A stretch of DNA of 16,742 bases from an uncultured Bryobacterales bacterium (GTDB lineage Bacteria; Acidobacteriota; Terriglobia; Bryobacterales; Bryobacteraceae). This document shows positions 7,607-15,549 of this stretch, piece by piece (position 1 is the first letter of the stretch; every line of letters begins with the position of its first letter). Below the pieces are notes generated by a model, which ran no database searches, had not been told where the DNA came from, and was given only the letters and a program-made list of their open reading frames with translations. A program made the position numbers and the translations under genes. Location: positions 1-16,742 of the forward strand of contig CALGAR010000013.1 of NCBI GenBank assembly GCA_937959285.1, given 5' to 3'.

Positions 7607-8263
7607 ATGAGTAAGCCGGACTCCAAAAGACTTGTTCAGACTTTGCTAAAAAACTACGGGCAAACGTTTACCGAAGAACTCGGCCGCGGTATGGTGCGAA
7701 ATATGCCGTCAGACCTCTTCTGTCTCCTGATCGCGTCCCTGCTGCTGAGCGCCCGTATCCGGCACACCACGGGTCTCGAAGCCTGCCGCCTCATGTTGGC
7801 CCGCGGCTGGACGACGCCCGAAGCACTGGCGAAGACAACATGGCGCGATCGGGTGGAGGTGCTCGACGACGCTGGTTACGTCCGCTACGACGAGCGGACG
7901 TCGACCATGCTGGGCGATACGGCAAAGCTGCTTTTGGAGCGATATCAGGGCGACCTGCGCAAGCTGCGGGATGCCGCGAAAGCGGATCCCGCGCGGGAAC
8001 GCGAGCTGCTTAAGGAGTTCAAGGGCATTGGCGATGTCGGCGCCGACATCTTCTGCCGCGAAGCACAGCTTGCGTGGCCTGAGCTATTCCCCTTTGCGGA
8101 TGCCAAGGTGCTGGAAGGCGCGAAATCCCTCGGCCTCCCCGCGTCCGCGGACCAGTTACTGCATCTGGTCCGGGGTCGCGTTGAGTTTGTGCGGCTCGTC
8201 GCGGCGCTAATCCGCGTGAAACTCAGGAAGAACCAGGAAGAAATCCTGGCAAGAGCCGCTTAA
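7607..8263 (+). CDS. Small HhH-GPD superfamily protein, endonuclease III-like, without iron-sulfur cluster
   Basis: This 218-residue protein starts at ATG 7607, five bases after GGAGG (7597-7601); an upstream in-frame GTG at 7595 overlaps that site and is unlikely. The layout follows the DNA glycosylase fold: a helix with LIASLLLSARIRHT (41-54) like the Nth VLLSAQ region, then a helix-hairpin-helix at about 136-150 (KEFKGIGDVGADIF), then FPFADAKVLEGAK (161-173). D165 aligns with the catalytic Asp of endonuclease III. The Lys of the bifunctional lyases, expected in the second glycine turn, is replaced (V144 by my alignment). The C-terminal four-cysteine cluster is absent. It might be a monofunctional base glycosylase or a DNA-binding relative. 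It follows prs and may share its transcript. Confidence 0.75.
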   Translation: MSKPDSKRLVQTLLKNYGQTFTEELGRGMVRNMPSDLFCLLIASLLLSARIRHTTGLEACRLMLARGWTTPEALAKTTWRDRVEVLDDAGYVRYDERTSTMLGDTAKLLLERYQGDLRKLRDAAKADPARERELLKEFKGIGDVGADIFCREAQLAWPELFPFADAKVLEGAKSLGLPASADQLLHLVRGRVEFVRLVAALIRVKLRKNQEEILARAA

Positions 8264-8293
8264 CGGGAGAGACGCGGCCGCTTTCTTCCCACG

Positions 8294-9511
8294 CTACCAG
8301 TCAACCACGGAGCCGTCATCGGGATCGTATGCGGTCCTGTACGGCCTCGGCTCGCCAACCTGCGCCTTCAGTTTCTCTTCATCGATCGTGATGCCGAGTC
8401 CAGGCTCCGTCAGGATGGGACGGTATCCGTTCCTGACCGGAGGGAGCGGCTTGGCGAGCAGGTCCGAATACTCGTTGTCCCCCCGCTCCTGAATCAAGAA
8501 GTTCGGCACGCACGCGGCGAGCTGCAACCCGGCCGCAAGCGAACACGGACCTTGCGGATTGTGCGGCGCAATCGGCGTATAGTAGGCCTCGGCCATCCCC
8601 GCGATGAGTCTCAACTCAGTGATGCCGCCTGCATAGCATGGATCGGGCTGAAGGATTGTGGCGGCGCGCTTTTCGAGAATTTCTTTGAATCCCCACTTCG
8701 TGTAGATCCGTTCGCCCGTCGCAATCGGGATATGCGTCTTGCGGGCAAGCTCCGCCATGATGTCCACATTCAACGGCTGCACAATCTCTTCATAGAACCA
8801 GGGGCCGTAGGGCTCGAGCGCCTTCATCAGAAGCAAGGAGGTTTGCGGCTGTACCGCGCCATGGAACTCCACCCCAATGTCGACACCCGTGCCGTACTTC
8901 TGCCGGAGCCCTTTGAAGAACTCGACGCATCCGTCAATGTACTTTTGGCCCTCTACGTATTTGATTGGCCCGCGCCCTTGTGCGCGCAGCTGCACTTTCA
9001 TTGCGTTCACTCCGGTCTCCGGATTGACCCTCCCGTATACCCGGACCTTGTCGCGTGTAGGCCCGCCCAGCAGCTTGTAAACCGGGACGCCGTAGGCTTT
9101 GCCCGTGATGTCCCAAAGCGCCATGTCGATACCGCTGAGGATGGCCGTCTTGATGGGACCTCCGCGATAGAACGCACCCCGGTGAATTGCCTGCCAGTGG
9201 TGCGTCACTCGCAGGGGGTCTTGCCCAATGAGGTAGTTTCCGACCTCGAGCGCCCCTGCCGCGCAAGCCTTGGCATCGTCTTTGAGCATTTCACCCCATC
9301 CGACGATGCCCGCATCCGTGGAGATTTTTACGAAGACCCAAGAGTTCTTGAGAACGAATGTCTCGATTTTTGTGACCTTGATATTGTCCTTCGGACCAAT
9401 CTGAGCGGCGTCGGTCCGCATGGCGTTAAACGTGGATTGAAGGCTCACGAAGGCAGCGGGGCAAAGCAGCCCGCGGAGCAATGATCGACGATCTATTTGT
9501 TTTTGCGACAT
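8294..9511 (-). CDS. Tat-exported enolase-superfamily dehydratase, D-galactonate dehydratase-like
   Basis: The 405-residue protein carries a twin-arginine signal at its start (DRRSLLR at 7-13, then a hydrophobic stretch), so it is probably exported to the periplasm. The rest is a mandelate racemase/muconate lactonizing enzyme fold closest by eye to DgoD. The N-terminal capping domain ends near GPTRDKVRVYG (150-160). Barrel residues seen are EFH (215-217, metal ligand and acid/base His in DgoD), FYEE (239-242), TGER (265-268), QPD (288-290), AGGITE (294-299), APHNPQGP (315-322) and IQER (340-343). DgoD has Asp where this protein has E215. The likely reaction is dehydration of a sugar acid to a 2-keto-3-deoxy acid; the exact substrate is not provable. 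GAGGG at 9525-9521 precedes the ATG by nine bases. It lies downstream of a TonB-dependent receptor on the same strand. Confidence 0.82.
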   Translation of the reverse strand: MSQKQIDRRSLLRGLLCPAAFVSLQSTFNAMRTDAAQIGPKDNIKVTKIETFVLKNSWVFVKISTDAGIVGWGEMLKDDAKACAAGALEVGNYLIGQDPLRVTHHWQAIHRGAFYRGGPIKTAILSGIDMALWDITGKAYGVPVYKLLGGPTRDKVRVYGRVNPETGVNAMKVQLRAQGRGPIKYVEGQKYIDGCVEFFKGLRQKYGTGVDIGVEFHGAVQPQTSLLLMKALEPYGPWFYEEIVQPLNVDIMAELARKTHIPIATGERIYTKWGFKEILEKRAATILQPDPCYAGGITELRLIAGMAEAYYTPIAPHNPQGPCSLAAGLQLAACVPNFLIQERGDNEYSDLLAKPLPPVRNGYRPILTEPGLGITIDEEKLKAQVGEPRPYRTAYDPDDGSVVDW

Positions 9512-9550
9512 ATTAGAGAACCCTCGTATAAAGAAATTTCGCCCTCTGCC

Positions 9551-9587
9551 GGATGGAAGCCGCGCTGTTCAGGCGCAGCTTCCATCC
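9551..9587 (-). repeat. Strong hairpin after the first TonB-dependent receptor gene
   Basis: GGATGGAAGC (9551-9560) and GCTTCCATCC (9578-9587) are perfect inverted repeats; an inner GCGC/GCGC pair can extend the stem after one mismatch. It begins 33 bases past the receptor stop and ends 40 bases before the dehydratase ATG, both on the minus strand. No T-run follows the stem directly on either strand. It may act as a partial terminator or as a 3' stability element that lowers expression of the dehydratase relative to the receptor. Confidence 0.6.
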
Positions 9588-9619
9588 AGACAATCTGCTC
9601 CAACTGTTGCCGCCAGAAA

Positions 9620-12600
9620 TCAGAATTGAATCCTGGCCTGGAATTGATAGAACCGGTTCAGCGAAGAAGTTTGGCTGAGGACCTTGCCGAAGTTGGTGGA
9701 TACCGGGTTGATATCCGGCGCATTCATCTGCGAACGGTTCTGCAGATTGATCGCGTCCGCGCGAATCTGAAGCCTCAGCCCTTCCGCGAGCCGGAACTCA
9801 CGAAGGAGGTTGCCGTTCCATTGGTTCAGGCCATCCGCCCGAAGGCGGTTGAAGAACCGAGGAAAGACACGCACGTGGAAGGCAGCTGGTTGGCGGGAAG
9901 CCACTTTCTCAAACGGTAGGTTCGTGTTGAACCATTGATCGAGCGTCTTCTTGCCGGACGTCGCTTCCTCCTCAAACTTGTTCAGATCGCCGTAATAGAA
10001 GATGTTCCCCCATCCGAGCAGGGGGCCGTTCTGGAATTCATAGGTGAGCGCAATCTGCCATCCGCCGAGAATGTGATTGAGAATCCCGGTCTGGAAATAG
10101 GATTTGCCCTTCCCGAATGGCAGTTCGAAAATACCGGTCGCGGTGATGCGATGAGGCCTGGCCGTGTTGCTTGGCCACCACACGGTCGGCCTGGTATCAA
10201 ACTCATTCTCAAAGATTGTCAGGTCTTCCTGCGCCATCCGCGTGTACGAGAAGTTGAAGTTCAACCCTCGTGACATACGGCGCTGAAAGATCACTTCGAG
10301 AGCATGAGTTCGAGCCTTGCCGCTCGAATCAGCGTTATTGTTGAGCCCGTTCATGTGAGGGAACGGCCTCAACAGACGGTTCTTTGCGATCGTGGGGCTG
10401 GTGAACTGAGAAATCGTCGTCATGTGCTGGTAGAGCACCGGATCCGATGTGCGGAGGGATTCGAAGTTGCCGATGTAGAAGGGATTCGGAACCTGCTGGT
10501 TCATGTTGTTAGCAACCGCGTTGTTCCGTTGATTCCCCGTCGCCCAGTATTGCTCCGGTAGCGCATCCAGTCTCCGGGTGATATTGATGCGGTCAGCCCA
10601 TTGCCCCCAGTAGGACACCTCAATCAGCATGTTCGGCGAGAGCTCGCGCTGAATTCCCACGCGCCATCGCTGAACTCTGGGATGCCGCCGGTTGAAGTCC
10701 GTAAATGTGAAGCCTTGTCCTACTCGGGCCATCGGTCCCAAGGCGTCGCGCAACGGCGTGTCGAACCGCGTCCCGTTGCTGCGTACGGGGAACGGGTCGG
10801 TCAGCGGAGAGATTCCATTTGCCGGATCTCCGACAAGCCAATCCACGCCGAAATTGTTCGTGAGAATTGTGTTGGTCGCGCGCGAGAAACCGTACTGGTC
10901 CGCCTCCTGATTCATGACGTTGAGAGTGTCGTAATAGATGCCGTAGCCACCGCGGATTACCGTTCTCGGGCTGACTTGCCACGCAGCCGAAAGCCGGGGC
11001 AAGACCATCAGTTCGTTGCGCCACAACCTCCGGGAGACGCCGTTCCGGCCTGCATAAACCGGCCCGCCGCGGACGACGAACTCGCTCGCCGGCAGCTCGG
11101 GAATCGGGTTTCTCGCGTAGGCTTCCTCCGCCAGCTTCGAGATGGGCAGCACCGCATCGGGATCGAAATAAGTAAGGGCGCGGTCGTAGCGCTCCGTCGG
11201 ACCTTGCTCATACTCCATCCGGAGGCCAAGGGTCAGCGTCAGGTTCCGGGTGACACGCCACGTATCCTGCGCAAACCACGCATAGTACGGATTCATCATC
11301 GCGTACGTGTCATTCGTATCGACGGACATCGTCTGTGGGATACCGAGCGCGAATGCCGCCCAGGATAAGCCGAGCGTTCCCGCCGGTGTAAATCCGTCCT
11401 CGTCCTTTCTCACGTACTGATTGCTGAAGACGAAGTTGCCGGAGGTCAATCCGCCGTTTTGGATTTGCGTGCGATAGTGCTGGCGGAAATCAATACCCGC
11501 GCGCAGAGAGTGCGTATTGTGAATGTGCGACACGTTGAACCGGAGCCCCTGCTGCCGGCCCTGCGGCCCGGGATCTACGGGGGTGCTGAGAACCATGTCG
11601 CCGGACCATGCCGTCATTCCCGGCCAGGTGACACGAGGCAGCACGCAACTATTCGCGCACTTCTGATCCATATAAGCCGGCAATCCTACGTCGCTCGGCT
11701 TGTAGCGCCGGGTACCCAAGCGCTGGTTCTGCGTATAGAAGCGAGTCGCATCGACGCCAAGGTTGAATACCGTCGTGGGACTCATGACGTAAGTCCAATC
11801 GGCGAGGCCGCTGAGCGCAGGCCGGATTTCATTCCACGCCATGAGGCCTGGCTCGGTGGTGTACGTGTAGTCCTGGGCGTCCTCCATGAAGTAAGTTTTC
11901 ATCCAGCGGAAGAAGAAACGGTGCTTTTCCGATGCCTGATAGTCGATCCTGTTGTTCCACGAGTTGTAATCGACGTTGTTCGGCATTCCGGTGGCGAGGA
12001 AGTTGTTGAACGGTTCCCGCGTCGGATCCGTAGGATCGTTGTTCGGCAGCGGAAGGCGTTGAGTGTAGAAATCGTACATTGGATTGATCATCCGGCTTCG
12101 CGGAAGGATATTCCCCGGGAACGGATCACGGACGTAATGACCGGGCCGGTTCGGATCAGGCCGCGTCGAAGCCGGATCGTAGACCTGGTAGCGCACAGGG
12201 TCCACCTGCAGCATCTGGGAGAAGTCGCCGTTCCGCCAGGCCATCATTGGCACGGTGTAGTTGATTTCGCTGGGGCGCGCCGCCTGCCGGTTCTTGAGCC
12301 CGTTGTAGCCCAGGAAGAAGAACAGCCGGTTGCGCCCGTCAATCACCTTCGGAATGTACACAGGACCGCTCACCGTTCCCGAGTAATTGTTCGTGTGGCC
12401 GGCAGGCAGCATCGGCTCGTTCTCGAGTCGATCTGCTAAGGCCAGGTCCCCGGCTGCCCGGGCGGCGGCAATCTGCTCATAGCGGTTCTTCTTCACAAAG
12501 AACGGGACAGCGTTCCACCGCTGATTGAAGTATTGATAGGTAGCCGTTCCGTGAACCGCATTTGTTCCCGATTTCGTGGAGGTCGACACGTTGAGGCCCG

Positions 12601-13294
12601 TGGCGTGCCCGAAGGAAGCATCAAAGTTGGAAGTTTCGATTCGGAATTCGTCAATAATGTCGGGGCTCGGCATGATGGCCACACGCCGCTGGGTTCCGTT
12701 GGTCGAGGCACCATCGAGCGACCACTCGTTTCCACCGACGCCGCCCGGCATGCTGTACTGAGATCCGCCGCCCACTTGTCCCTGCACCAAGAACTGGGTG
12801 GTGCCGGGCACCTGAACGCCTGGGGCGATTCTCGCGAGCATCGAGACATTGTTTCCAAGTACGGGCAGGTCCATGATGTCGCGGTGGGTCATCGCCCTTC
12901 CCGTACTGACGCTGCTCGTATCGAGCATCGGCGCCTCCGCCGTCACCGTAACGGATTCCGTCGTACCGCCGACCTCAAGCTGGAAGTTGACTTGAAGCCG
13001 CTCGGAAAGCGCAAGGTTGATTCCGGAGCGGACCATGCGTTTGAACCCTTCCATCTCGACGGTGATCGTGTAGGTTCCTGGCAGCAACAGCGGGGCTTCA
13101 TAGTAACCGCTGCTGTTTGTAGTAAGTCGTGTGGATACTCCGGTGCCAGTATTCGTCACCACGACGGTAGCGCCTGCAATGACTGCCGACTGGGCGTCCG
13201 TGACAGTGCCGGAGATCGTTCCCCGGGTGTCTTGCGCGAGACTAGGATGAGAAAGCAAAAGGCAGGTGAGGGCTGTGACGATGCTCCGTAGCAT
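9620..13294 (-). CDS. TonB-dependent receptor with carboxypeptidase-regulatory-like domain (Oar-like)
   Basis: The product is a 1224-residue outer-membrane transporter that imports large substrates using TonB energy. With ATG at 13294 it begins with a signal peptide (MLRSIVTALTCLLLSHPSLAQ, residues 1-21). A carboxypeptidase-regulatory-like domain follows at about 24-108 (GTISGTVTDAQSAVIAGA, then SSGYYEAPLLLPGTYTITVE). A TonB-box-like ESVTVTAEAP (113-122) leads into the plug. The long rest is a beta-barrel with the Oar-type VIRGGYGIYYD motif and a C-terminal aromatic (FQARIQF). GGAAGGG lies six bases before the ATG. The frame is open to 13369, but the added 25 residues precede the signal peptide and are rejected. 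In Acidobacteriota and Bacteroidota such receptors usually serve carbohydrate or peptide uptake. The sugar-acid dehydratase downstream suggests a linked substrate, as an inference. Confidence 0.92.
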   Translation of the reverse strand: MLRSIVTALTCLLLSHPSLAQDTRGTISGTVTDAQSAVIAGATVVVTNTGTGVSTRLTTNSSGYYEAPLLLPGTYTITVEMEGFKRMVRSGINLALSERLQVNFQLEVGGTTESVTVTAEAPMLDTSSVSTGRAMTHRDIMDLPVLGNNVSMLARIAPGVQVPGTTQFLVQGQVGGGSQYSMPGGVGGNEWSLDGASTNGTQRRVAIMPSPDIIDEFRIETSNFDASFGHATGLNVSTSTKSGTNAVHGTATYQYFNQRWNAVPFFVKKNRYEQIAAARAAGDLALADRLENEPMLPAGHTNNYSGTVSGPVYIPKVIDGRNRLFFFLGYNGLKNRQAARPSEINYTVPMMAWRNGDFSQMLQVDPVRYQVYDPASTRPDPNRPGHYVRDPFPGNILPRSRMINPMYDFYTQRLPLPNNDPTDPTREPFNNFLATGMPNNVDYNSWNNRIDYQASEKHRFFFRWMKTYFMEDAQDYTYTTEPGLMAWNEIRPALSGLADWTYVMSPTTVFNLGVDATRFYTQNQRLGTRRYKPSDVGLPAYMDQKCANSCVLPRVTWPGMTAWSGDMVLSTPVDPGPQGRQQGLRFNVSHIHNTHSLRAGIDFRQHYRTQIQNGGLTSGNFVFSNQYVRKDEDGFTPAGTLGLSWAAFALGIPQTMSVDTNDTYAMMNPYYAWFAQDTWRVTRNLTLTLGLRMEYEQGPTERYDRALTYFDPDAVLPISKLAEEAYARNPIPELPASEFVVRGGPVYAGRNGVSRRLWRNELMVLPRLSAAWQVSPRTVIRGGYGIYYDTLNVMNQEADQYGFSRATNTILTNNFGVDWLVGDPANGISPLTDPFPVRSNGTRFDTPLRDALGPMARVGQGFTFTDFNRRHPRVQRWRVGIQRELSPNMLIEVSYWGQWADRINITRRLDALPEQYWATGNQRNNAVANNMNQQVPNPFYIGNFESLRTSDPVLYQHMTTISQFTSPTIAKNRLLRPFPHMNGLNNNADSSGKARTHALEVIFQRRMSRGLNFNFSYTRMAQEDLTIFENEFDTRPTVWWPSNTARPHRITATGIFELPFGKGKSYFQTGILNHILGGWQIALTYEFQNGPLLGWGNIFYYGDLNKFEEEATSGKKTLDQWFNTNLPFEKVASRQPAAFHVRVFPRFFNRLRADGLNQWNGNLLREFRLAEGLRLQIRADAINLQNRSQMNAPDINPVSTNFGKVLSQTSSLNRFYQFQARIQF

Positions 13295-13405
13295 CTTGTC
13301 CCTTCCACCGAGATATACAGTGGACAATCGCAATAGCATACTCCCCCCTAACGGACTTCGAGGTCTCACTAAGAGTTCGCATCGCGGCTGAAGATGCGGT
13401 CGAAG

Positions 13406-13433
13406 ATTATATCACTGACATTTCATATGTGAG
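13406..13433 (-). promoter_or_regulatory. Extended -10 promoter for the TonB-dependent receptor
   Basis: On the minus strand a perfect TATAAT (13411-13406) is preceded by TGA (13414-13412), forming an extended -10. CTCACA (13433-13428), a four-of-six match to TTGACA, is 16 bases upstream. Transcription would start near 13399, giving an untranslated leader of about 105 bases before the ATG at 13294. Confidence 0.6.
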
Positions 13434-13519
13434 CCTGTTGTGTGACAAAAGATTTCAGACACGGGCTCTGGTGCGCCAATGCTCCCTCGCGTTGAAATCT
13501 CAACCGGCCGCAGGAATCT

Positions 13520-14482
13520 ATGGTCTTGAGAGGGCTTCTCTCTGTAGCGGCGAGAATGCTGGGCGCGGACGCCGGAGCTGATGTCGTTGTCGTTGGTGGA
13601 GTGAGCATGGAATACGTCATGCACACTCCCCATGTCCCGGTCGCGCACGACGTTGAAGCCGAGCAGTTCTTGAAGCTGGTGGGAGGAAGAGGAGCCAATC
13701 AAGCCACAGCCGTCTCGAGACTCGAAGTACGCCCGCTGCTCATTGCGAGAATCGGGAACGACGCCGAGGGCGCTCAGGCCAAGGCCGAGCTCGAATCGGA
13801 GGGAGTCCTTACCAGTTACGTCGTAGAAGACAGTTCAGCCGGGACCGGCGCAGCGATCGTTACCGTAGATCGGGATGGAGAAAGCCAGAGCAGCTACTGG
13901 CTGGGCGCGAACGCAAAGCTCACCGTCTCCGATGTCATGCGGGCGGAACAGGCAATCAAAGCCACGCTCGTCCTGCTTGTGCAGCTCGATTGTCCGTTGG
14001 AAGTAGTCGCCGCTGCACTTCGCATCGCCAGAGGAGCAAGCGTCTACACGATCCTCGATCCGGCGCCTGCGACGGAGCTTCCAGACTCAGTGTTGGAGCT
14101 GGTCGATTTCATCACAGTCGACATTCACGAAGCGAGGGTGCTGACGGGGATTGAGGTGACCGACGAGGAGACCGCCCGGGCGGCAGCGGCAAATCTCGTG
14201 AGCCGGGGAGTTGGGGCCGCGGCAGTTCAAGCCGGGCCCGACGGAACCTTTCTCATGTCGCCCTATGGCAACCTTCTTGTACCTGTGTATTCTGTCGACG
14301 TTGTCGATAAGACAGGGAGCAGCGACGCCTTCGCAGCCGCTGTGGCAGCAGGCATGGCGACCGGAGAAGATGTCCGGCGAACCGTTCGCTTTGCCAATGC
14401 CGCGGCAGCGCTTGCGACAACGGTCTTCGGCGGCAAACCGTCCCTGCCGAGCCGGACGCAGGTGCTCGAGTTCCTTCAATAG
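13520..14482 (+). CDS. Ribokinase/PfkB-family carbohydrate kinase with atypical active-site motif
   Basis: The 320-residue protein follows the ribokinase layout: VVVVGGVSMEYV (22-33), the substrate-binding GGRGANQA (55-62), GNDAEG (79-84), TGAAIVTVD (109-117), GANAKLT (129-135), LDPAPA (179-184), and a C-terminal VVDKTGSSDAF (261-271). Ribokinases phosphorylate a sugar hydroxyl with ATP in the cytoplasm. Two key motifs deviate. The usual GAGD anion hole plus catalytic base reads GSSD (266-269), keeping D269. The NxxE metal and phosphate motif reads DIHE (201-204). Activity is therefore possible but altered, and the sugar is unknown. The ATG at 13520 has AGGAA at 13512-13516. A second in-frame ATG at 13556, closer to the first strand, is an equally fair start. 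It is divergent from the TonB receptor, and its end overlaps the glycosyltransferase end by seven bases. Confidence 0.85.
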   Translation: MVLRGLLSVAARMLGADAGADVVVVGGVSMEYVMHTPHVPVAHDVEAEQFLKLVGGRGANQATAVSRLEVRPLLIARIGNDAEGAQAKAELESEGVLTSYVVEDSSAGTGAAIVTVDRDGESQSSYWLGANAKLTVSDVMRAEQAIKATLVLLVQLDCPLEVVAAALRIARGASVYTILDPAPATELPDSVLELVDFITVDIHEARVLTGIEVTDEETARAAAANLVSRGVGAAAVQAGPDGTFLMSPYGNLLVPVYSVDVVDKTGSSDAFAAAVAAGMATGEDVRRTVRFANAAAALATTVFGGKPSLPSRTQVLEFLQ

Positions 14483-15456
14483 CTAGGCCGCCACCGATCC
14501 GGCTCAATCTCCTTGATCGCCCTCCACACGGCCTCGACCGGCAGATTGTGAAGCTCCCTCTGCGGCGCTACGACTGCCCTATGCATCGGGTCTTCGGGAG
14601 GTCCCCAGACTGTCGGGTCAGTGGGTCCGAAGAGTGTAATGGTGGGACGGCGCAAGGCGTAGCCGATGTGGGCCGGGGCCGAATCATTGGACACCAGGAA
14701 GTCAAATCGATCTATGATCGCTCCCATCACCGGCAGGGAAACAGAACCGGCAAATGAGACAGCCTGAGAGAGCGCTCCCGCCAGCCGAGCCGATTCCGCA
14801 CTCTCCTCCGGTCCTCCGATAAAGACCAAAGTGTATCGATCCTCCAGACGCCGGGCGATTTCGAGGTACTTCTCCGCGGGCCAGCACTTCTGCGGCTCAC
14901 GGGACCCTATATGCAGCCCGGCTAAAGGAGCGTCAATCGACGCAAGGAACTTGGCCGCCTTGGCATGGTCCTCCGGCCATAAAGCGAACTCTGCGTGAGA
15001 TCCGCACGGCTGTACCCCCATGGCTTCAAAGAGCGCAAGTGCGCGGCTCCTAGCGTGTAGATGCTCGGGAAACGGGACCGCCCAATCCAGACGCCCGGGA
15101 CCGTCCTCCGGCCGCACGAAGCCTGCTGTCCGGGCGCCGCCCATCATCAAAGCCACCGGATTCGAGTAGACACCCGAACCGTGCATCTGAATGACGAGAT
15201 CGAAGCGCTCCGCCTGCATGCGCTGGAAGAATTCGAGAGCGCGGTCCGGCGCGAAGAACTGTTCAGCAATTCCGGGATAACCGGGGAATGCTTCGAAGCG
15301 ATCGAGGTACGGCGACCGCTCGACAAGCTCACGGACGAAAGGCAGCCCGACCAGTGTAATGTTCGCCGAGGGCCATGCATTCCTCAGCGCGCGAAAAGCG
15401 GGTGTCGCGCAGATGAAGTCGCCAATTCGAGAGGGGCAAAGGAGCGCGATCTTCAT
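14476..15456 (-). CDS. Glycosyltransferase family 9 (heptosyltransferase-like)
   Basis: This 326-residue protein matches the ADP-heptose:lipopolysaccharide heptosyltransferase family, which adds sugars to the lipopolysaccharide core at the inner face of the cytoplasmic membrane. The N-terminal Rossmann half has the family start IALLCPSRIGDFICATPA (3-20), where D13 aligns with the catalytic Asp of WaaC. The C-terminal half has the nucleotide-sugar site: GLHIGSREPQKCWPAEKY (180-197), VFIGGPEE (211-218), and SNDSAPAHIG (256-265) followed by LFGPTDPTVWGP (275-286). GAGGGG (15467-15462) sits five bases before the ATG. The actual donor may not be heptose. It lies downstream of the second TonB receptor with a hairpin between them, and is convergent with the kinase gene, overlapping it at the stops. 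Confidence 0.9.
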   Translation of the reverse strand: MKIALLCPSRIGDFICATPAFRALRNAWPSANITLVGLPFVRELVERSPYLDRFEAFPGYPGIAEQFFAPDRALEFFQRMQAERFDLVIQMHGSGVYSNPVALMMGGARTAGFVRPEDGPGRLDWAVPFPEHLHARSRALALFEAMGVQPCGSHAEFALWPEDHAKAAKFLASIDAPLAGLHIGSREPQKCWPAEKYLEIARRLEDRYTLVFIGGPEESAESARLAGALSQAVSFAGSVSLPVMGAIIDRFDFLVSNDSAPAHIGYALRRPTITLFGPTDPTVWGPPEDPMHRAVVAPQRELHNLPVEAVWRAIKEIEPDRWRPSY

Positions 15457-15513
15457 AGTCGCCCCTCGTGGGATTCACCGCGCGATTGCAGAGTTTCTGG
15501 CAGAGTGCAGGCA

Positions 15514-15540
15514 CGGGCGGAGGCCGGCGCTCTCCGCCCG
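15514..15540 (-). repeat. Strong GC hairpin after the second TonB-dependent receptor gene
   Basis: CGGGCGGAG (15514-15522) and CTCCGCCCG (15532-15540) form a perfect nine-pair stem with a nine-base loop. It begins nine bases past the receptor stop, upstream of the glycosyltransferase on the same strand. No T-run follows. The placement resembles the hairpin after the first receptor gene. Confidence 0.6.
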
Positions 15541-15549
15541 CAGGGGATG

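Noticed and set aside
8233..8249. Six-pair hairpin near the end of the HhH-GPD gene
   Set aside because: It lies inside coding sequence, is short, and has no T-run after it, so it is likely chance.
8552..9484. Plus-strand open frame opposite the dehydratase gene
   Set aside because: The minus strand encodes a complete enolase-superfamily enzyme, and the plus-strand product looks random.
11459..12439. Plus-strand open frame of 326 codons inside the TonB receptor gene
   Set aside because: It is antisense to a well-supported beta-barrel gene, and the product is Arg, His and Val rich without motifs.
12533..13291. Plus-strand open frame opposite the receptor N-terminus
   Set aside because: The opposite strand encodes the signal peptide, regulatory-like domain and plug; this frame has no plausible product.
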